A DNA stretch of 64,000 nucleotides from Pseudomonas sp. CFBP13508 (GCF_005233515.1 NZ_QFZZ01000007.1:124001-188000), one strand, 5' to 3'. Numbered from the stretch's first letter, positions 20,432 through 30,518 are shown. A program made the numbers and translations. The notes: a model not told the origin generated them from the sequence alone.

Positions 20432-20899
20432 TCATTTGGCGTCTTTGCTAACGGTATTGAGCAGGAATTTACCGATCAGGTCTTCCAGTACCAGTGACGA
20501 CTGCGTGTCGTGGATGGTTCCGCCGTCTTTCAACTGTGTGTCCTCGCCGCCGACGCTGATACCGATGTATTTCTCGCCCAGCAGACCCGCGGTGAGGATA
20601 GACGCAGTCGAATCAACCGGCAGGTTGTCGACCTTTTTATCCACCTGCAGCGTGACCCGACCGGTGAAGCTGTCGCGATCCAGATCGATAGCGGTGACCT
20701 TGCCGATGGTCACACCGGCCATGGTCACTTTGGCTCTGACCGTCAGACCGGCGATATTGTCGAAATACGCATACAACTTGTAAGTGTCGGTGGACGAAGT
20801 CGGAGACAGGCCGCTGACGCGCAAGGCGAGCAGCAGCAAAGCCAGGATCCCTGCCAGCAGGAACAGGCCGACACCGATTTCCAGGGTGCGGTTTTGCAT
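20432..20899 (-). CDS. mlaD: MCE-domain substrate-binding protein MlaD
   Basis: The 155-residue protein is anchored in the inner membrane by one N-terminal helix (about residues 7–27) and exposes one MCE domain to the periplasm (about 38–115, with YFDNIAGLTVRAKVTMAGVTIGKV). MlaD hexamers form the pore through which lipids pass. A C-terminal helical tail follows. The gene overlaps mlaE by one base. Confidence 0.96.
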   Translation of the reverse strand: MQNRTLEIGVGLFLLAGILALLLLALRVSGLSPTSSTDTYKLYAYFDNIAGLTVRAKVTMAGVTIGKVTAIDLDRDSFTGRVTLQVDKKVDNLPVDSTASILTAGLLGEKYIGISVGGEDTQLKDGGTIHDTQSSLVLEDLIGKFLLNTVSKDAK

Positions 20900-21696
20900 C
20901 AGAAATCTCCAAACATCAAAGCGGTCAGAATAAAGTCCAGGCCGAGCACTGCCAGCGAGGCAAACACCACGGTCTTGGTGGTGGCACGACTGATCCCCTC
21001 GGAAGTGGGCTCACAGTCATAGCCTTGGAATACGGCGATCCAGGTCACCACAAAGGCGAAAACGACACTCTTGATCACGCCATTGAGCACGTCACTGGTG
21101 AAATTCACGCTGTTCTGCATGTTCGCCCAGTACGAGCCTTCATAAACGCCCAGCCAGTCGACTGCGACCCACGAACCGCCCCAGATGCCGACGACGCTGA
21201 AGATCATCGCCAGCACCGGCAGGGAAATGAAGCCGGCCCACAGGCGCGGGGCAATGATGTACTTGAGCGGATCGACACCGATCATTTCCAGGCTGGACAA
21301 CTGCTCGGTGGATTTCATGTTGCCGATCTCGGCGGTCAACGCCGAACCGGCGCGCCCGGCAAACAGCAACGCGGTGACAACCGGCCCCAGTTCACGCAGC
21401 AGCGTCAGGGCGACCATCTGCCCCACCGCCTGCTCTGAACCATAGCTGGAAAGAATGCTGAAGCCCTGCAACGCCAGGACCATGCCGATGAAAATGCCGG
21501 AGACCACGATGATCACCAGCGACATGACGCCGACCGAATGCAGCTGCTTGACCAGCAGGCCGAAACCACCGCTGATACCGCCACGGCCCAGCAGGGCGTG
21601 AAACAGGAACAGGGTCGCCCGACCAAACACCGCGACCGCGTCGATCGCCGATTCGCCGAACCGACGCACGCGTTCCATCAATGAAATTCTGCGCAT
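20899..21696 (-). CDS. mlaE: Lipid ABC transporter permease MlaE
   Basis: The 265-residue inner-membrane permease belongs to the MlaE/DUF140 family. It has about five or six membrane segments, an amphipathic N-terminal helix ([15 protein letters not shown]), and the conserved coupling-helix region with the [21 protein letters not shown] signature (about 126–146). Stop and start overlap both neighbours, so translation is coupled with mlaF and mlaD. Confidence 0.96.
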   Translation of the reverse strand: MRRISLMERVRRFGESAIDAVAVFGRATLFLFHALLGRGGISGGFGLLVKQLHSVGVMSLVIIVVSGIFIGMVLALQGFSILSSYGSEQAVGQMVALTLLRELGPVVTALLFAGRAGSALTAEIGNMKSTEQLSSLEMIGVDPLKYIIAPRLWAGFISLPVLAMIFSVVGIWGGSWVAVDWLGVYEGSYWANMQNSVNFTSDVLNGVIKSVVFAFVVTWIAVFQGYDCEPTSEGISRATTKTVVFASLAVLGLDFILTALMFGDF

Positions 21697-22505
21697 CAGC
21701 GCTTCCCCAGAAGATCTGCGCGGTAATCCGTCGCTGGAAAGTGATACGGCACCGGGCCATCGGGATCACCGGTCATGAACTGGCGGATACGCGGGTCATC
21801 GGATTTCATCAGCTCATCCGGTGTGCCTTGGCCCAGCACCTGACCATCGCCCACTACATAGATGTAGTCGGCAATGCTCGCGGTTTCTGCAAGATCGTGC
21901 GAGACCACGATGCTGGTGATGCCCAGGGCATCGTTGAGCAGGCGGATCAGGCGCACCAGCACGCCCATGGCGATCGGGTCCTGGCCCACGAAGGGCTCGT
22001 CGTACATGAGAATCTGCGGATCGAGGGCAATCGCCCGGGCCAGCGCAACACGGCGCTTCATGCCGCCGGACAGTTCGTCCGGCATCAGCTCGATGGCGCC
22101 ACGCAGACCCACTGCCTGCAATTTGAGCAGGACGATGTCGCGGATCATGTCTTCCGGCAGTTGCGTGTGCACCCGCAGCGGGAAGGCCACGTTCTCGAAC
22201 ACATCAAGGTCAGTGAACAGCGCACCGCTCTGAAACAGCACGCCCATGTGCTTGCGCGCATCGAACAGATCACTGCGCGACAGCGTCGGCAGATTCTGCC
22301 CGTTGACCCAGACTTCACCGCTGGACGGCCGCAACTGTGCGCCCATCAGGCGCAGCAGCGTGGTCTTGCCGCAGCCGGAAGGCCCCATGATGCCGGTGAC
22401 CTTGCCGCGGGGGATGCGGATATCGACGTTATTGAAAATGCTCCGCGCACCGCGCTTGAAGGAGACTCCCTTCAGCTCGACCGCGTAGGCGTTATCGGCA
22501 CTCAT
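21696..22505 (-). CDS. mlaF: Lipid ABC transporter ATP-binding protein MlaF
   Basis: The 269-residue ATPase powers the Mla phospholipid transporter, which keeps the outer membrane asymmetric. It carries Walker A GPSGCGKT (residues 41–48), signature [15 protein letters not shown], Walker [10 protein letters not shown] and the H-loop VSHD. It is the first gene of the minus-strand mlaFEDCB operon. The 272-bp gap to kdsD on the other strand holds both promoters. Confidence 0.97.
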   Translation of the reverse strand: MSADNAYAVELKGVSFKRGARSIFNNVDIRIPRGKVTGIMGPSGCGKTTLLRLMGAQLRPSSGEVWVNGQNLPTLSRSDLFDARKHMGVLFQSGALFTDLDVFENVAFPLRVHTQLPEDMIRDIVLLKLQAVGLRGAIELMPDELSGGMKRRVALARAIALDPQILMYDEPFVGQDPIAMGVLVRLIRLLNDALGITSIVVSHDLAETASIADYIYVVGDGQVLGQGTPDELMKSDDPRIRQFMTGDPDGPVPYHFPATDYRADLLGKR

Positions 22506-22738
22506 CTAAACTCCTTGCGATGCAGCCTCTCACTGGGATGCCAGACTTTCCTCGGAAACACCTGCATCCCGGGCAGGCCGAACTGGCGGCGAACTATATC
22601 ACTGCAAAGGCTGAGCGCCCAAGCGAGAACCCGGCCAGAATCGCCGACACATGAGGGTCGCAGCGACTTTCAGAGTGTTTTGGTAACCAGTAATGACAAA
22701 GCACGACGAACTTGCGTGAGGCTTTGCCACATAACCGC

Positions 22739-22744
22739 TATAAT
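22739..22744 (+). promoter_or_regulatory. Candidate -10 box upstream of kdsD
   Basis: A perfect TATAAT is found 33 bp before the kdsD start codon in the kdsD/mlaF divergent gap (22506–22777). No good -35 hexamer is present at 16–18 bp, so an activator or another sigma factor may contribute. No other structure was seen in this gap. Confidence 0.4.
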
Positions 22745-22777
22745 CGCCGCCTTTTCATCGGCCCATACGATTCTGAC

Positions 22778-23752
22778 ATGAGCAAAACCCGCGACCTGAT
22801 TCAGTCGGCACAACGCACCATCCGCCTCGAAGTGGAAGCCGTCCAAGGCTTGATGGCCCATATCGACGCCGATTTCGTACGCGCTTGCGAGATGATTCTG
22901 GCCAGCAAGGGCCGCGTCGTCGTGGTCGGCATGGGCAAATCCGGGCACGTCGGCAACAAGATCGCCGCCACCCTGGCCAGCACCGGCACCCCGGCGTTTT
23001 TCGTGCATCCGGCCGAAGCCAGCCATGGCGACATGGGCATGATCACCCGCGACGACGTGATTCTGGCACTGTCGAACTCCGGTTCGACCAACGAAATCGT
23101 GACCCTGCTGCCACTGATCAAACGCCTGGGCATCCAGTTGATCAGCGTTACCGGCAACCCGCAGTCGCCCTTGGCGAAGGCCGCCGAGGTCAATCTCAAT
23201 GTGCATGTCGAGCACGAAGCCTGCCCGTTGAATCTGGCGCCGACTTCTTCTACTACTGCAGCACTGGTCATGGGCGATGCCCTCGCCGTGGCTTTGCTGG
23301 AAGCGCGCGGATTTACCGCTGAAGACTTTGCCTTCTCACATCCGGGTGGCGCCCTTGGTCGTCGCCTGCTGCTGAAAGTCGAAAACGTCATGCACGCCGG
23401 GCAGGAGCTGCCGCAGGTACAACGCGGCACCCTGCTCAAAGACGCGCTGATGGAAATGACCCGCAAGGGTCTGGGCATGACCGCTATCCTTGAAGCCGAC
23501 GGCAAGCTCGCCGGGATCTTCACTGACGGCGATCTGCGCCGCACCCTGGATCGTGCCATCGACATTCGCAGCGCCACCATCGATCAGGTGATGACCGCCC
23601 ACGGCAAGACCGCCCGGCCCGACATGCTCGCCGCCGAAGCCCTGAAAATCATGGAAGACCATCGAATCAACGCCCTGGTAGTCGTCGACGAGGAGGATCG
23701 CCCGATCGGCGCCTTCAACCTCTCCGATCTGCTGCGCGCAGGAGTCATGTAA
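22778..23752 (+). CDS. kdsD: D-arabinose 5-phosphate isomerase
   Basis: The 324-residue enzyme converts ribulose 5-phosphate to arabinose 5-phosphate, the first step to Kdo for LPS. An N-terminal SIS sugar-isomerase domain (about 30–170; VVVVGMGKSGHVGNKIAATL, SHGDMGMI) is followed by two CBS domains (about 205–324). The longer frame beginning at 22712 lacks conservation; the ATG at 22778 gives the usual MSKTRDLI start. The TAA stop overlaps the kdsC start (TAATG). Confidence 0.96.
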   Translation: MSKTRDLIQSAQRTIRLEVEAVQGLMAHIDADFVRACEMILASKGRVVVVGMGKSGHVGNKIAATLASTGTPAFFVHPAEASHGDMGMITRDDVILALSNSGSTNEIVTLLPLIKRLGIQLISVTGNPQSPLAKAAEVNLNVHVEHEACPLNLAPTSSTTAALVMGDALAVALLEARGFTAEDFAFSHPGGALGRRLLLKVENVMHAGQELPQVQRGTLLKDALMEMTRKGLGMTAILEADGKLAGIFTDGDLRRTLDRAIDIRSATIDQVMTAHGKTARPDMLAAEALKIMEDHRINALVVVDEEDRPIGAFNLSDLLRAGVM

Positions 23753-24276
23753 TGAGCAACGATCTGCTGCACCGCGGCAAAGCGATCAAACTGGCAGTGT
23801 TCGACGTCGACGGTGTGCTCACCGACGGCCGCCTGTACTTCCTCGAAGACGGCAGCGAGTTCAAGACCTTCAACACCCTCGACGGCCAGGGCATCAAAAT
23901 GCTGATGAATGCCGGCGTGCAAACGGCGATCATCAGTGGCCGCAAAACCCCGGTGGTCGAGCGCCGCGCGAAAAACCTCGGCATCCCGCACCTGTTTCAG
24001 GGGCGCGAAGACAAACTGGTGGTGCTCGACGGCCTGCTCGGACAACTGGGCCTGAGCTATGAAGAAGTCGCCTATCTCGGTGACGATCTGCCAGACTTGC
24101 CGGTAATCCGCCGTGTAGGGCTGGGCATGGCGGTGGCCAACGCTGCCGACTTTGTCCGCGAACACGCCCACGGGGTTACCCGCGCCCGCGGCGGCGAAGG
24201 TGCCGCCCGCGAATTCTGCGAATTGATCCTGCGCGCCCAGGGCCGCCTTGAAGCGGCCAATGCCGCGTACCTGTGA
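23752..24276 (+). CDS. kdsC: 3-deoxy-D-manno-octulosonate 8-phosphate phosphatase
   Basis: The 174-residue HAD-superfamily phosphatase releases Kdo from Kdo-8-phosphate. It lacks a cap domain and works as a tetramer. HAD motif I is FDVDGVLTDG (Asp18 nucleophile, Asp20 acid/base), motif II is ISGRKT and motif IV is YLGDDLPDLP (about 104–113). It sits between kdsD and lptC, overlapping the first by one base. Confidence 0.96.
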   Translation: MSNDLLHRGKAIKLAVFDVDGVLTDGRLYFLEDGSEFKTFNTLDGQGIKMLMNAGVQTAIISGRKTPVVERRAKNLGIPHLFQGREDKLVVLDGLLGQLGLSYEEVAYLGDDLPDLPVIRRVGLGMAVANAADFVREHAHGVTRARGGEGAAREFCELILRAQGRLEAANAAYL

Positions 24277-24284
24277 GCCTGACC

Positions 24285-24857
24285 ATGTTTAGCAAAAAGT
24301 TTCGCAACTTCCTGCTGTTTGGCTGCATCGCGGCGATTTTCGCTGCGGTCGGCTACTGGAACATCAGCCCGGAACGCTTCCTCGACAAGCCACCGGTTTC
24401 GGCGGCCGAGAATCCGATCGACTGGTACGCGACCAACACGCATACCATTCAGTACCTGCCCGACGGTAAGGTGCAGTACGAGATGACTTCCGACAAGGCC
24501 GAGCACGTCAAGGCTACCGATATCACCCTGGTGACCAAGCCTGATTTGAACATGTACCGCGGCACCGACTTCCCATGGCACGTGACCAGTGAGCGCGGCG
24601 AAGTGAATTCGGGCGGTACCGAAGTGGAATTGATCGACTCGGTACGCGTACAGCGCACCGACGAGAAACAGCGCGGCACCCTGATCACCAGCACCCGCAT
24701 GACCGTGTTCCCGCAGCAGGAATATGCGCAGACTGCGCAACCCGTTAGAATCGAGGGCGCTGGCGGTGTATCGACTGGCGTCGGAATGAAAGCGTACCTG
24801 AAGGAAAGCAGGATACACCTGCAATCGAACGTAAGAGGACAGTATGAGGCTCGTTAA
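24285..24857 (+). CDS. lptC: LPS export protein LptC
   Basis: The 190-residue bitopic inner-membrane protein passes LPS from LptB2FG to LptA. A single N-terminal membrane helix (about residues 6–24) is followed by a periplasmic β-jellyroll (YATNTHTIQYLPDGKVQYEM, LVTKPDLNMYRG, TDFPWHVTSERG). The ATG at 24285 is used; a GTG at 24273 that overlaps the kdsC stop would add four residues. The 3' end overlaps lptA by 14 bases. Confidence 0.92.
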   Translation: MFSKKFRNFLLFGCIAAIFAAVGYWNISPERFLDKPPVSAAENPIDWYATNTHTIQYLPDGKVQYEMTSDKAEHVKATDITLVTKPDLNMYRGTDFPWHVTSERGEVNSGGTEVELIDSVRVQRTDEKQRGTLITSTRMTVFPQQEYAQTAQPVRIEGAGGVSTGVGMKAYLKESRIHLQSNVRGQYEAR

Positions 24858-25389
24858 AACCCTCCCTATTTTGCTCAGTCTGGGCGCAGCACTGGGAAGC
24901 GCGAGCGCCTGGTCCCTGCCGAACGATCAGCAGCAGCCTATCCGCATTCAGGCCGACGACGCGCAACTGGACGACAAGAATGGCATCGCCACCTATAAAG
25001 GTGACGTGATCATTACCCAGGGTTCGATGATCGTCAAAGGCAACACAGTGACCATGACTCGCGCGCCCAATGGCGACATCGACGTGGTGACCTCGGTGGG
25101 CAACCTGGCTTACTTCGAGCAGCTGCAGACCCAGGGCGACGCCAACCCGGTCAAGGGCTACGGCGTGACGATTCAATACCACGCCCAGCAGAACCGGGTG
25201 GTGCTGATCGACAAGGCCAAGGTTATCGACAAGGATAACAACGTCACCCAGGGCGAAAAAATCGTCTACGACACCGTGAAGAAACTGGCCAGCGCCGGTC
25301 GCGCCACGGGCAGCAAGGTCACCGAATCGCGTCCGCGCATCGACATGGTGATCCAGCCGAAGAAGAAAACCGAAGAGAAATCCCAGTAA
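24844..25389 (+). CDS. lptA: Periplasmic LPS transport protein LptA (LptH in pseudomonads)
   Basis: The 181-residue OstA-family protein forms the periplasmic bridge for LPS. A signal peptide ([15 protein letters not shown], cleavage near residue 23) precedes the jellyroll, with [23 protein letters not shown] (about 31–53) typical of OstA proteins. The C-terminal tail is Lys-rich ([11 protein letters not shown]). It overlaps lptC and abuts lptB by one shared base. Confidence 0.95.
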   Translation: MRLVKTLPILLSLGAALGSASAWSLPNDQQQPIRIQADDAQLDDKNGIATYKGDVIITQGSMIVKGNTVTMTRAPNGDIDVVTSVGNLAYFEQLQTQGDANPVKGYGVTIQYHAQQNRVVLIDKAKVIDKDNNVTQGEKIVYDTVKKLASAGRATGSKVTESRPRIDMVIQPKKKTEEKSQ

Positions 25390-26114
25390 TGGCAACTCTG
25401 AAAGCTCAGCACCTGGCCAAGGCCTATAAAAGCCGCCAGGTCGTGCGTGACGTCAGCCTGTCGATCGACAGTGGGCAGATCGTCGGCTTGCTCGGTCCGA
25501 ACGGCGCCGGCAAGACGACCTGTTTCTACATGATCGTCGGCCTGGTGCAGGCGGATCAGGGCCGCGTGCTGATCGATGATCTGGACGTCAGCCATCAGCC
25601 GATGCACGGCCGCGCCAAGGCCGGTATCGGCTATCTGCCGCAAGAAGCGTCGATCTTCCGCAAACTGTCGGTCGCCGACAACATCATGGCGATCCTCGAG
25701 ACCCGCCCGGAACTCGACAAGGCCGGCCGTCGCAAGGAGCTGGAAAGCCTGCTGCAGGAATTCCACATCAGCCACATCCGCGACAACCTCGGCATGAGCC
25801 TGTCCGGTGGTGAACGCCGCCGAGTGGAAATTGCTCGCGCGTTGGCCACTGCGCCGAAGTTCATCCTGCTCGACGAACCGTTCGCCGGCGTCGACCCGAT
25901 CTCGGTCGGCGACATCAAGCAGATCATTCATCACCTCAAGGCCAAGGGCATCGGTGTGCTGATCACCGACCACAACGTCCGTGAGACGCTGGACATCTGC
26001 GAAACCGCTTACATCGTCAACGACGGTCAACTGATCGCTGAAGGCGATGCCGAGACGATCCTGGCCAACGATCTGGTCAAGGAAGTGTATCTGGGTCACG
26101 AGTTCCGCCTGTAA
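25389..26114 (+). CDS. lptB: LPS export ABC transporter ATP-binding protein LptB
   Basis: The 241-residue ATPase dimerises and drives LptFG to extract LPS from the inner membrane. Walker A GPNGAGKT (36–43), signature [16 protein letters not shown], Walker [14 protein letters not shown] and the switch-His [11 protein letters not shown] are all intact. lptF and lptG are not in the window, as is usual because they map elsewhere. It is followed by the rpoN promoter region. Confidence 0.97.
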   Translation: MATLKAQHLAKAYKSRQVVRDVSLSIDSGQIVGLLGPNGAGKTTCFYMIVGLVQADQGRVLIDDLDVSHQPMHGRAKAGIGYLPQEASIFRKLSVADNIMAILETRPELDKAGRRKELESLLQEFHISHIRDNLGMSLSGGERRRVEIARALATAPKFILLDEPFAGVDPISVGDIKQIIHHLKAKGIGVLITDHNVRETLDICETAYIVNDGQLIAEGDAETILANDLVKEVYLGHEFRL

Positions 26115-26174
26115 GCGCGACAGCGCTGTATCGATTCAAGGTGCATTTATCCGCTTTAATTGTTACAGCGCTCT

Positions 26175-26204
26175 AGGCAAACACTTCAGTTTCAGGCATA
26201 TAAT
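26175..26204 (+). promoter_or_regulatory. Candidate sigma-70 promoter of rpoN
   Basis: TAGGCA (26175–26180) and a perfect TATAAT (26199–26204) are separated by 18 bp. The box lies about 75 bp before the rpoN ATG in the only sizeable gap between lptB and rpoN. The -35 matches four of six positions. Confidence 0.5.
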
Positions 26205-26280
26205 TTGCTTAAGTTTGGCGCTTCGGCGCCCTGTAGTGGATGGCGCAAAGCGCCGGCGAATAAGGTGTTAAGCCCCTGCC

Positions 26281-27771
26281 ATGAAACCATCGCTAGTCTT
26301 GAGAATGGGCCAGCAGCTGACGATGACACCGCAGCTGCAACAGGCCATCCGCCTGCTCCAATTGTCGACCCTGGACCTGCAACAGGAGATCCAGGAGGCT
26401 CTGGAATCCAATCCGATGCTCGAACGCCAGGAAGAAGGCGACGACTTCGACAACGCCGATCCTCTGGCCGACAACGCCGAACAGAAGCCCGCCGAAATCC
26501 AGGAACCCTCCTACCAGGAAACCGCCCCGACGGTGGACAACCTTGAGGATGGCGAGTGGAACGAACGCATCCCCAACGAACTGCCGGTGGATACCGCCTG
26601 GGAAGACGTCTACCAGACCAGCGCGAGCAGCCTGCCCAGCAGCGATGACGACGAGTGGGATTTCACCACCCGCACCTCCGCCGGCGAGAGCCTGCAAAGC
26701 CATCTGCTCTGGCAACTGAACCTGGCGCCGATGTCCGACACCGATCGATTGATCGCCGTGACTCTGATTGATTGCATCAACAATCAGGGCTATCTGGACG
26801 AAACACTCGAAGAAATTCTCGAAGCGTTCGATCCTGAACTGGACATCGAGCTCGACGAGATCGAAGCCGTCCTGCATCGCATCCAGCAATTCGAGCCCGC
26901 CGGTATCGGCGCCCGCAACCTCAGCGAATGCCTGCTGCTGCAATTGCGTCAGTTGCCCGCGAAGACGCCGTGGCTGACCGAGGCCAAGCGCCTCGTCGCC
27001 GATTACATCGACCTCCTCGGCAGCCGCGATTACAGCCAGTTGATGCGCCGGATGAAGCTCAAGGAAGACGAGCTGCGCCAGGTCATCGAGCTGGTACAGA
27101 GCCTCAATCCGCGTCCGGGCTCGCAGATCGAATCAACCGAAGCCGAATACGTCATTCCCGATGTGATCGTGCGCAAGGACAACGAGCGCTGGCTGGTCGA
27201 GCTGAACCAGGAATCGGTGCCACGCCTGCGCGTCAATGCCCAGTACGCCGGGTTTGTTAAGCGTGCCGACACCAGCGCCGACAACACCTTCATGCGTAAC
27301 CAGTTGCAGGAAGCCCGCTGGTTCATCAAGAGCCTGCAGAGCCGCAACGAAACCCTGATGAAAGTGGCCACGCAGATCGTCGAACATCAGCGCGGCTTCC
27401 TCGAATACGGCGACGAAGCGATGAAGCCGTTGGTATTGCATGACATCGCCGAAGCGGTCGGCATGCACGAATCGACGATTTCCCGGGTGACCACACAGAA
27501 ATTCATGCATACCCCGCGCGGTATTTATGAGCTGAAATACTTTTTCTCCAGCCACGTCAGCACCTCCGAAGGCGGCGAATGCTCGTCCACGGCGATCCGC
27601 GCGATCATCAAGAAACTGGTCGCAGCGGAAAATCAGAAAAAGCCGTTGAGTGACAGCAAGATCGCTGGTTTACTGGAGGCACAAGGCATTCAGGTGGCTC
27701 GCCGCACCGTCGCCAAGTACCGCGAATCCCTCGGAATCGCGCCTTCGAGCGAACGCAAGCGGTTGATGTAA
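26281..27771 (+). CDS. rpoN: RNA polymerase sigma-54 factor
   Basis: The 496-residue sigma-54 directs transcription from -24/-12 promoters with AAA+ activators and controls nitrogen assimilation, flagella and many other functions. Region I is Gln/Leu-rich ([28 protein letters not shown]), the acidic region II spans about residues 50–125, the core-binding domain follows, and the RpoN box [10 protein letters not shown] that reads the -24 element occupies residues 473–482. All regions are intact. It starts the conserved rpoN–hpf–ptsN–rapZ–ptsO cluster. Confidence 0.98.
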   Translation: MKPSLVLRMGQQLTMTPQLQQAIRLLQLSTLDLQQEIQEALESNPMLERQEEGDDFDNADPLADNAEQKPAEIQEPSYQETAPTVDNLEDGEWNERIPNELPVDTAWEDVYQTSASSLPSSDDDEWDFTTRTSAGESLQSHLLWQLNLAPMSDTDRLIAVTLIDCINNQGYLDETLEEILEAFDPELDIELDEIEAVLHRIQQFEPAGIGARNLSECLLLQLRQLPAKTPWLTEAKRLVADYIDLLGSRDYSQLMRRMKLKEDELRQVIELVQSLNPRPGSQIESTEAEYVIPDVIVRKDNERWLVELNQESVPRLRVNAQYAGFVKRADTSADNTFMRNQLQEARWFIKSLQSRNETLMKVATQIVEHQRGFLEYGDEAMKPLVLHDIAEAVGMHESTISRVTTQKFMHTPRGIYELKYFFSSHVSTSEGGECSSTAIRAIIKKLVAAENQKKPLSDSKIAGLLEAQGIQVARRTVAKYRESLGIAPSSERKRLM

Positions 27772-27844
27772 GCCACGTTACAGCGTTCCAGTGGCAGGCT
27801 TTTCGGCCTGCCGCTTTATGCACTGGCAACGAAGGAGAAGCTGT

Positions 27845-28153
27845 ATGCAAGTCAACATCAGTGGACACCAACTGGAAGTGACCCAACCTCTGCGTTCCTA
27901 CATCGAGGAAAAACTCCAACGACTGGAGCGACATTTCGACAAGATCACCAACGTGCAAGTCACGATGTGCGTCGAAAAGCTGAAGCAGAAGATCGAAGCC
28001 ACCTTGCATATCCCCGGCAGCGAAGTGGTCGCCAACGCAGAAGATACCGACATGTATGCTGCGATCGACTCACTCACCGACAAGCTGGATCGCCAACTCA
28101 AAAAGCATAAGGAAAAGACCCAGAGCCTCCTCCAGGGCGCGACCGGTCGTTAA
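27845..28153 (+). CDS. hpf: Ribosome hibernation promoting factor (short HPF)
   Basis: The 102-residue protein is the short HPF/YhbH form; it binds the 30S decoding region and promotes 100S dimers in stationary phase. It shows the βαβββα family pattern with MQVNISGHQLEVT, the basic helix YIEEKLQRLERHF, and DMYAAIDSLTDKLDRQLKKHKEK. The ATG at 27845 is preceded by GAAGGAGA, a strong ribosome site; an upstream start at 27791 is a poor choice. It lacks the C-terminal dimerisation domain of long HPF. Confidence 0.95.
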   Translation: MQVNISGHQLEVTQPLRSYIEEKLQRLERHFDKITNVQVTMCVEKLKQKIEATLHIPGSEVVANAEDTDMYAAIDSLTDKLDRQLKKHKEKTQSLLQGATGR

Positions 28154-28165
28154 CCCCCCTATCCC

Positions 28166-28630
28166 ATGATCCGACTTGAAACCATCCTGACCCCCGGCCG
28201 TTCCCAAGTGAACGCGCCGGGCGGCAGCAAGAAAAAAGCCCTCGAACATATTGCCAACCTGATCCACCGCGAAGTGCCGGATCTGGCGATGCAGGATGTC
28301 TTTGAGGCGTTGATCGCCCGTGAAAAACTCGGTTCTACCGGTTTTGGCAACGGCATCGCCATTCCTCACTGCCGCCTCAAGGGCTGCACGGCGCCTGTCA
28401 GTGCCCTGCTGCATCTTGAAGCGCCAATCGATTTCGACGCCATCGACGGCGCTCCGGTCGACCTGCTGTTCGTGCTGCTGGTCCCGGAAGCCGCGACCGA
28501 TGCGCATCTGGAGTTGCTGCGCCAGATCGCCAGCATGCTCGACCGCAAGGAAGTTCGTGAAAAACTGCGCAGCGCCGCGAGCAACGAAGCCTTGTACCAG
28601 GTTGTACTGGACGAGCAGAACGGGCACTAA
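28166..28630 (+). CDS. ptsN: PTS IIA-like nitrogen regulatory protein PtsN (EIIA-Ntr)
   Basis: The 154-residue protein is the terminal phospho-acceptor of the nitrogen PTS (PtsP–PtsO–PtsN) and regulates potassium uptake, carbon and nitrogen balance and polymer storage by protein contact. The phosphorylated histidine is His68 in [12 protein letters not shown]. It is a PTS EIIA type-2 domain for its whole length. Genes upstream and downstream are the canonical partners. Confidence 0.97.
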   Translation: MIRLETILTPGRSQVNAPGGSKKKALEHIANLIHREVPDLAMQDVFEALIAREKLGSTGFGNGIAIPHCRLKGCTAPVSALLHLEAPIDFDAIDGAPVDLLFVLLVPEAATDAHLELLRQIASMLDRKEVREKLRSAASNEALYQVVLDEQNGH

Positions 28631-28632
28631 TC

Positions 28633-29490
28633 ATGCGTTTGATCATTGTCAGTGGCCGTTCGGGCTCGGGTAAAAGTACCGCCCTGAATGTCCTTGAGGA
28701 CAACGGCTACTACTGCATCGACAATTTGCCGGCCGGTTTGCTGCCGGAACTGGCCGAGCGGGCGCTGATTCACACCGAACTGGCGCAGCCGCTGGTCGCC
28801 GTGTCGATCGATGCACGCAACCTGCCCAGCCATCTGTCACGTTTCCCTGAGCTGCTCGAAGACGTGCGTGCCAAACATATCAAGTGCGATGTGCTGTACC
28901 TGGACGCCGATGAAGAAACCCTGCTCAAGCGTTTTTCCGAGACCCGTCGTCGTCACCCGCTGAGCAACGCCAATCGCTCACTGGCCGAGGCGATTCACGA
29001 TGAAACCGCCCTGCTTGGCCCGATCGCCGATCTGGCTGACCTGAAAATCAACACCACCAACCTCAATCTGTATCAACTGCGCGATACCCTGAAGTTGCGC
29101 CTGTTGAATCAGCCTGAGCCCGGCACGGCGTTTCTGGTTGAATCATTTGGCTTCAAGCGCGGCATGCCGGTCGATGCCGATCTGGTCTTCGATGTGCGCT
29201 GCCTGCCCAATCCGTACTGGAAACCGGAGCTTCGTGCGCAGTCGGGCCTTGATGCACCGGTGGCGGAGTACCTGGCGCAGCAGCCGGATGTCGAAGAAAT
29301 GTATCAGGACATCTACGCCTACCTGAACAAGTGGCTGCCACGTTTCGCCGCCAGCAACCGCGCTTACGTGACCATTGCCATCGGCTGCACCGGCGGGCAC
29401 CACCGCTCCGTCTACCTGACCGAACGTCTGGGTCAGGCCCTGCAGAAAACCCTGAAGAACGTCCAGGTTCGCCACCGCGACCTCACCTAA
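28633..29490 (+). CDS. rapZ: RNase adapter protein RapZ
   Basis: The 285-residue protein has a P-loop kinase-like N-terminal half ([13 protein letters not shown], residues 7–19) and a C-terminal UDP-GlcNAc/RNA-binding half ([16 protein letters not shown] near residue 250). In enterobacteria it feeds GlmZ sRNA to RNase E; the sRNA partner in Pseudomonas is not evident here. A second, Walker B-like segment is [22 protein letters not shown]-like ([14 protein letters not shown]). It follows ptsN by two bases. Confidence 0.95.
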   Translation: MRLIIVSGRSGSGKSTALNVLEDNGYYCIDNLPAGLLPELAERALIHTELAQPLVAVSIDARNLPSHLSRFPELLEDVRAKHIKCDVLYLDADEETLLKRFSETRRRHPLSNANRSLAEAIHDETALLGPIADLADLKINTTNLNLYQLRDTLKLRLLNQPEPGTAFLVESFGFKRGMPVDADLVFDVRCLPNPYWKPELRAQSGLDAPVAEYLAQQPDVEEMYQDIYAYLNKWLPRFAASNRAYVTIAIGCTGGHHRSVYLTERLGQALQKTLKNVQVRHRDLT

Positions 29491-29505
29491 AGGATTCACA
29501 CCGCG

Positions 29506-29781
29506 ATGCCTGCTCGTGAAATCGAAATCATCAATAAGCTGGGTCTGCATGCCCGGGCGTCGGCCAAATTCGTCGGCGTGGCCGGCAAGTTTCCCGAGAC
29601 GACGATAAGAGTCGGTCGCACGCCCGAGACCACCGTGGACGGTAAAAGCATCATGGCAATGATGATGCTCGCAGCTGGCAAGGGCACCAAGATCCATTTG
29701 AGTACCGAAGGCGAGCAGGCAGAGGAAGCCATGGATGCGCTGGTGGAGTTGATCAACAACTACTTCGATGAAGGTGGTTGA
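29506..29781 (+). CDS. ptsO: Nitrogen PTS phosphocarrier protein NPr (HPr family)
   Basis: The 91-residue HPr paralogue accepts phosphate from PtsP at His15 (NKLGLHARASAKFV) and passes it to PtsN. The Ser of HPr regulation lies in DGKSIMAMMML near residue 48, but no HPr kinase is expected in this lineage as a rule. The unit ends with a REP-type hairpin. It is the last gene of the rpoN cluster. Confidence 0.96.
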   Translation: MPAREIEIINKLGLHARASAKFVGVAGKFPETTIRVGRTPETTVDGKSIMAMMMLAAGKGTKIHLSTEGEQAEEAMDALVELINNYFDEGG

Positions 29782-29788
29782 AAGAACC

Positions 29789-29840
29789 ATCAAAAGATCG
29801 CAGCCTTTGCCGGCGCTGCCGAAGGCTGCGATCTTTTGAT
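29789..29840. repeat. Family B REP folded as a single 19-bp perfect hairpin
   Basis: Arms ATCAAAAGATCGCAGCCTT (29789–29807) and its exact complement (29822–29840) flank a 14-base GC-rich loop. The right arm is family B REP sequence; the loop carries a truncated remnant of the core. It lies between the convergent ptsO and ZIP genes. With TTTTGAT at the end on both strands it could act as a bidirectional terminator. Confidence 0.88.
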
Positions 29841-29845
29841 CTTCT

Positions 29846-30518
29846 TCAACCCAACGCCGTATCCATCACCATCATCAGACAAAACCCGATCAGCAGGCCC
29901 AGACTGGCCAGCTTGTCATGCCCATGACGGCGCGACTCCGGAATAACTTCGTGGGTCACCACCAGCAACATCGCCCCGGCCGCCAGTGCCAGTCCCAGCG
30001 GCAGCAGGACCTGAGCCAGACTCACCAGCCACGCGCATAACAGTGCAAATACCGGTTCGACCAGCCCAGACGCCGCGCCGATCAGAAAGGCCCTGACCCG
30101 CGACATCCCCGCCCCGGCCAGCACCAAAGCAATACAGGCCGAATGCGCCGAACAGGATGCCGAAGCAGATCAGGCCACTGGCGGCCCACGGCGTCAGGCC
30201 AAGACTCTCCGCCGCAGCAATGCCCGGCACGATCAACGAGAACGCCGTCGCCGCCAGCATTACCCCGGCACCAAACCCAAGCAAGGTATCGCTGAGTGCC
30301 TGCGGCATGCGCCGAATGACCAGCACCGGCACCGCGCCGAGCGCCGTGCCCAGCGCGCAAATGGCGCCGCCCTGCAAGGCGCGTAACAATCTCGGTTCCA
30401 GATTCAGCCATTGCAAACCTTGGGTAACCAGCAAAGCCATCCCCGCCAACAGCAACAGTGAACCCACAGCGTAACGAAACATCCGCCCGCTGCCAATCGC
30501 CAGTGTTTCAGTGCCCAT
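29846..30518 (-). pseudogene. ZIP-family metal transporter gene with a large internal deletion
   Basis: The N-terminal part (MGTETLAIGSGRMFR… to GILFGAFGLY) and the C-terminal part (IALVLAGAGMSRVRAFLIG… to VMDTALG) of a ZIP transporter are both well conserved but lie in different reading frames and join abruptly near 30136. The middle of the protein is missing, including the TM4/TM5 metal-binding motifs with His and Glu (HNxPEG-like). Read straight through, the first frame runs on into 73 aberrant residues after the join and stops at 29916. The position, after sodA on the same strand, matches the intact ZIP gene of other pseudomonads. The gene is predicted inactive. A sequencing or assembly collapse cannot be excluded. 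Confidence 0.8.
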
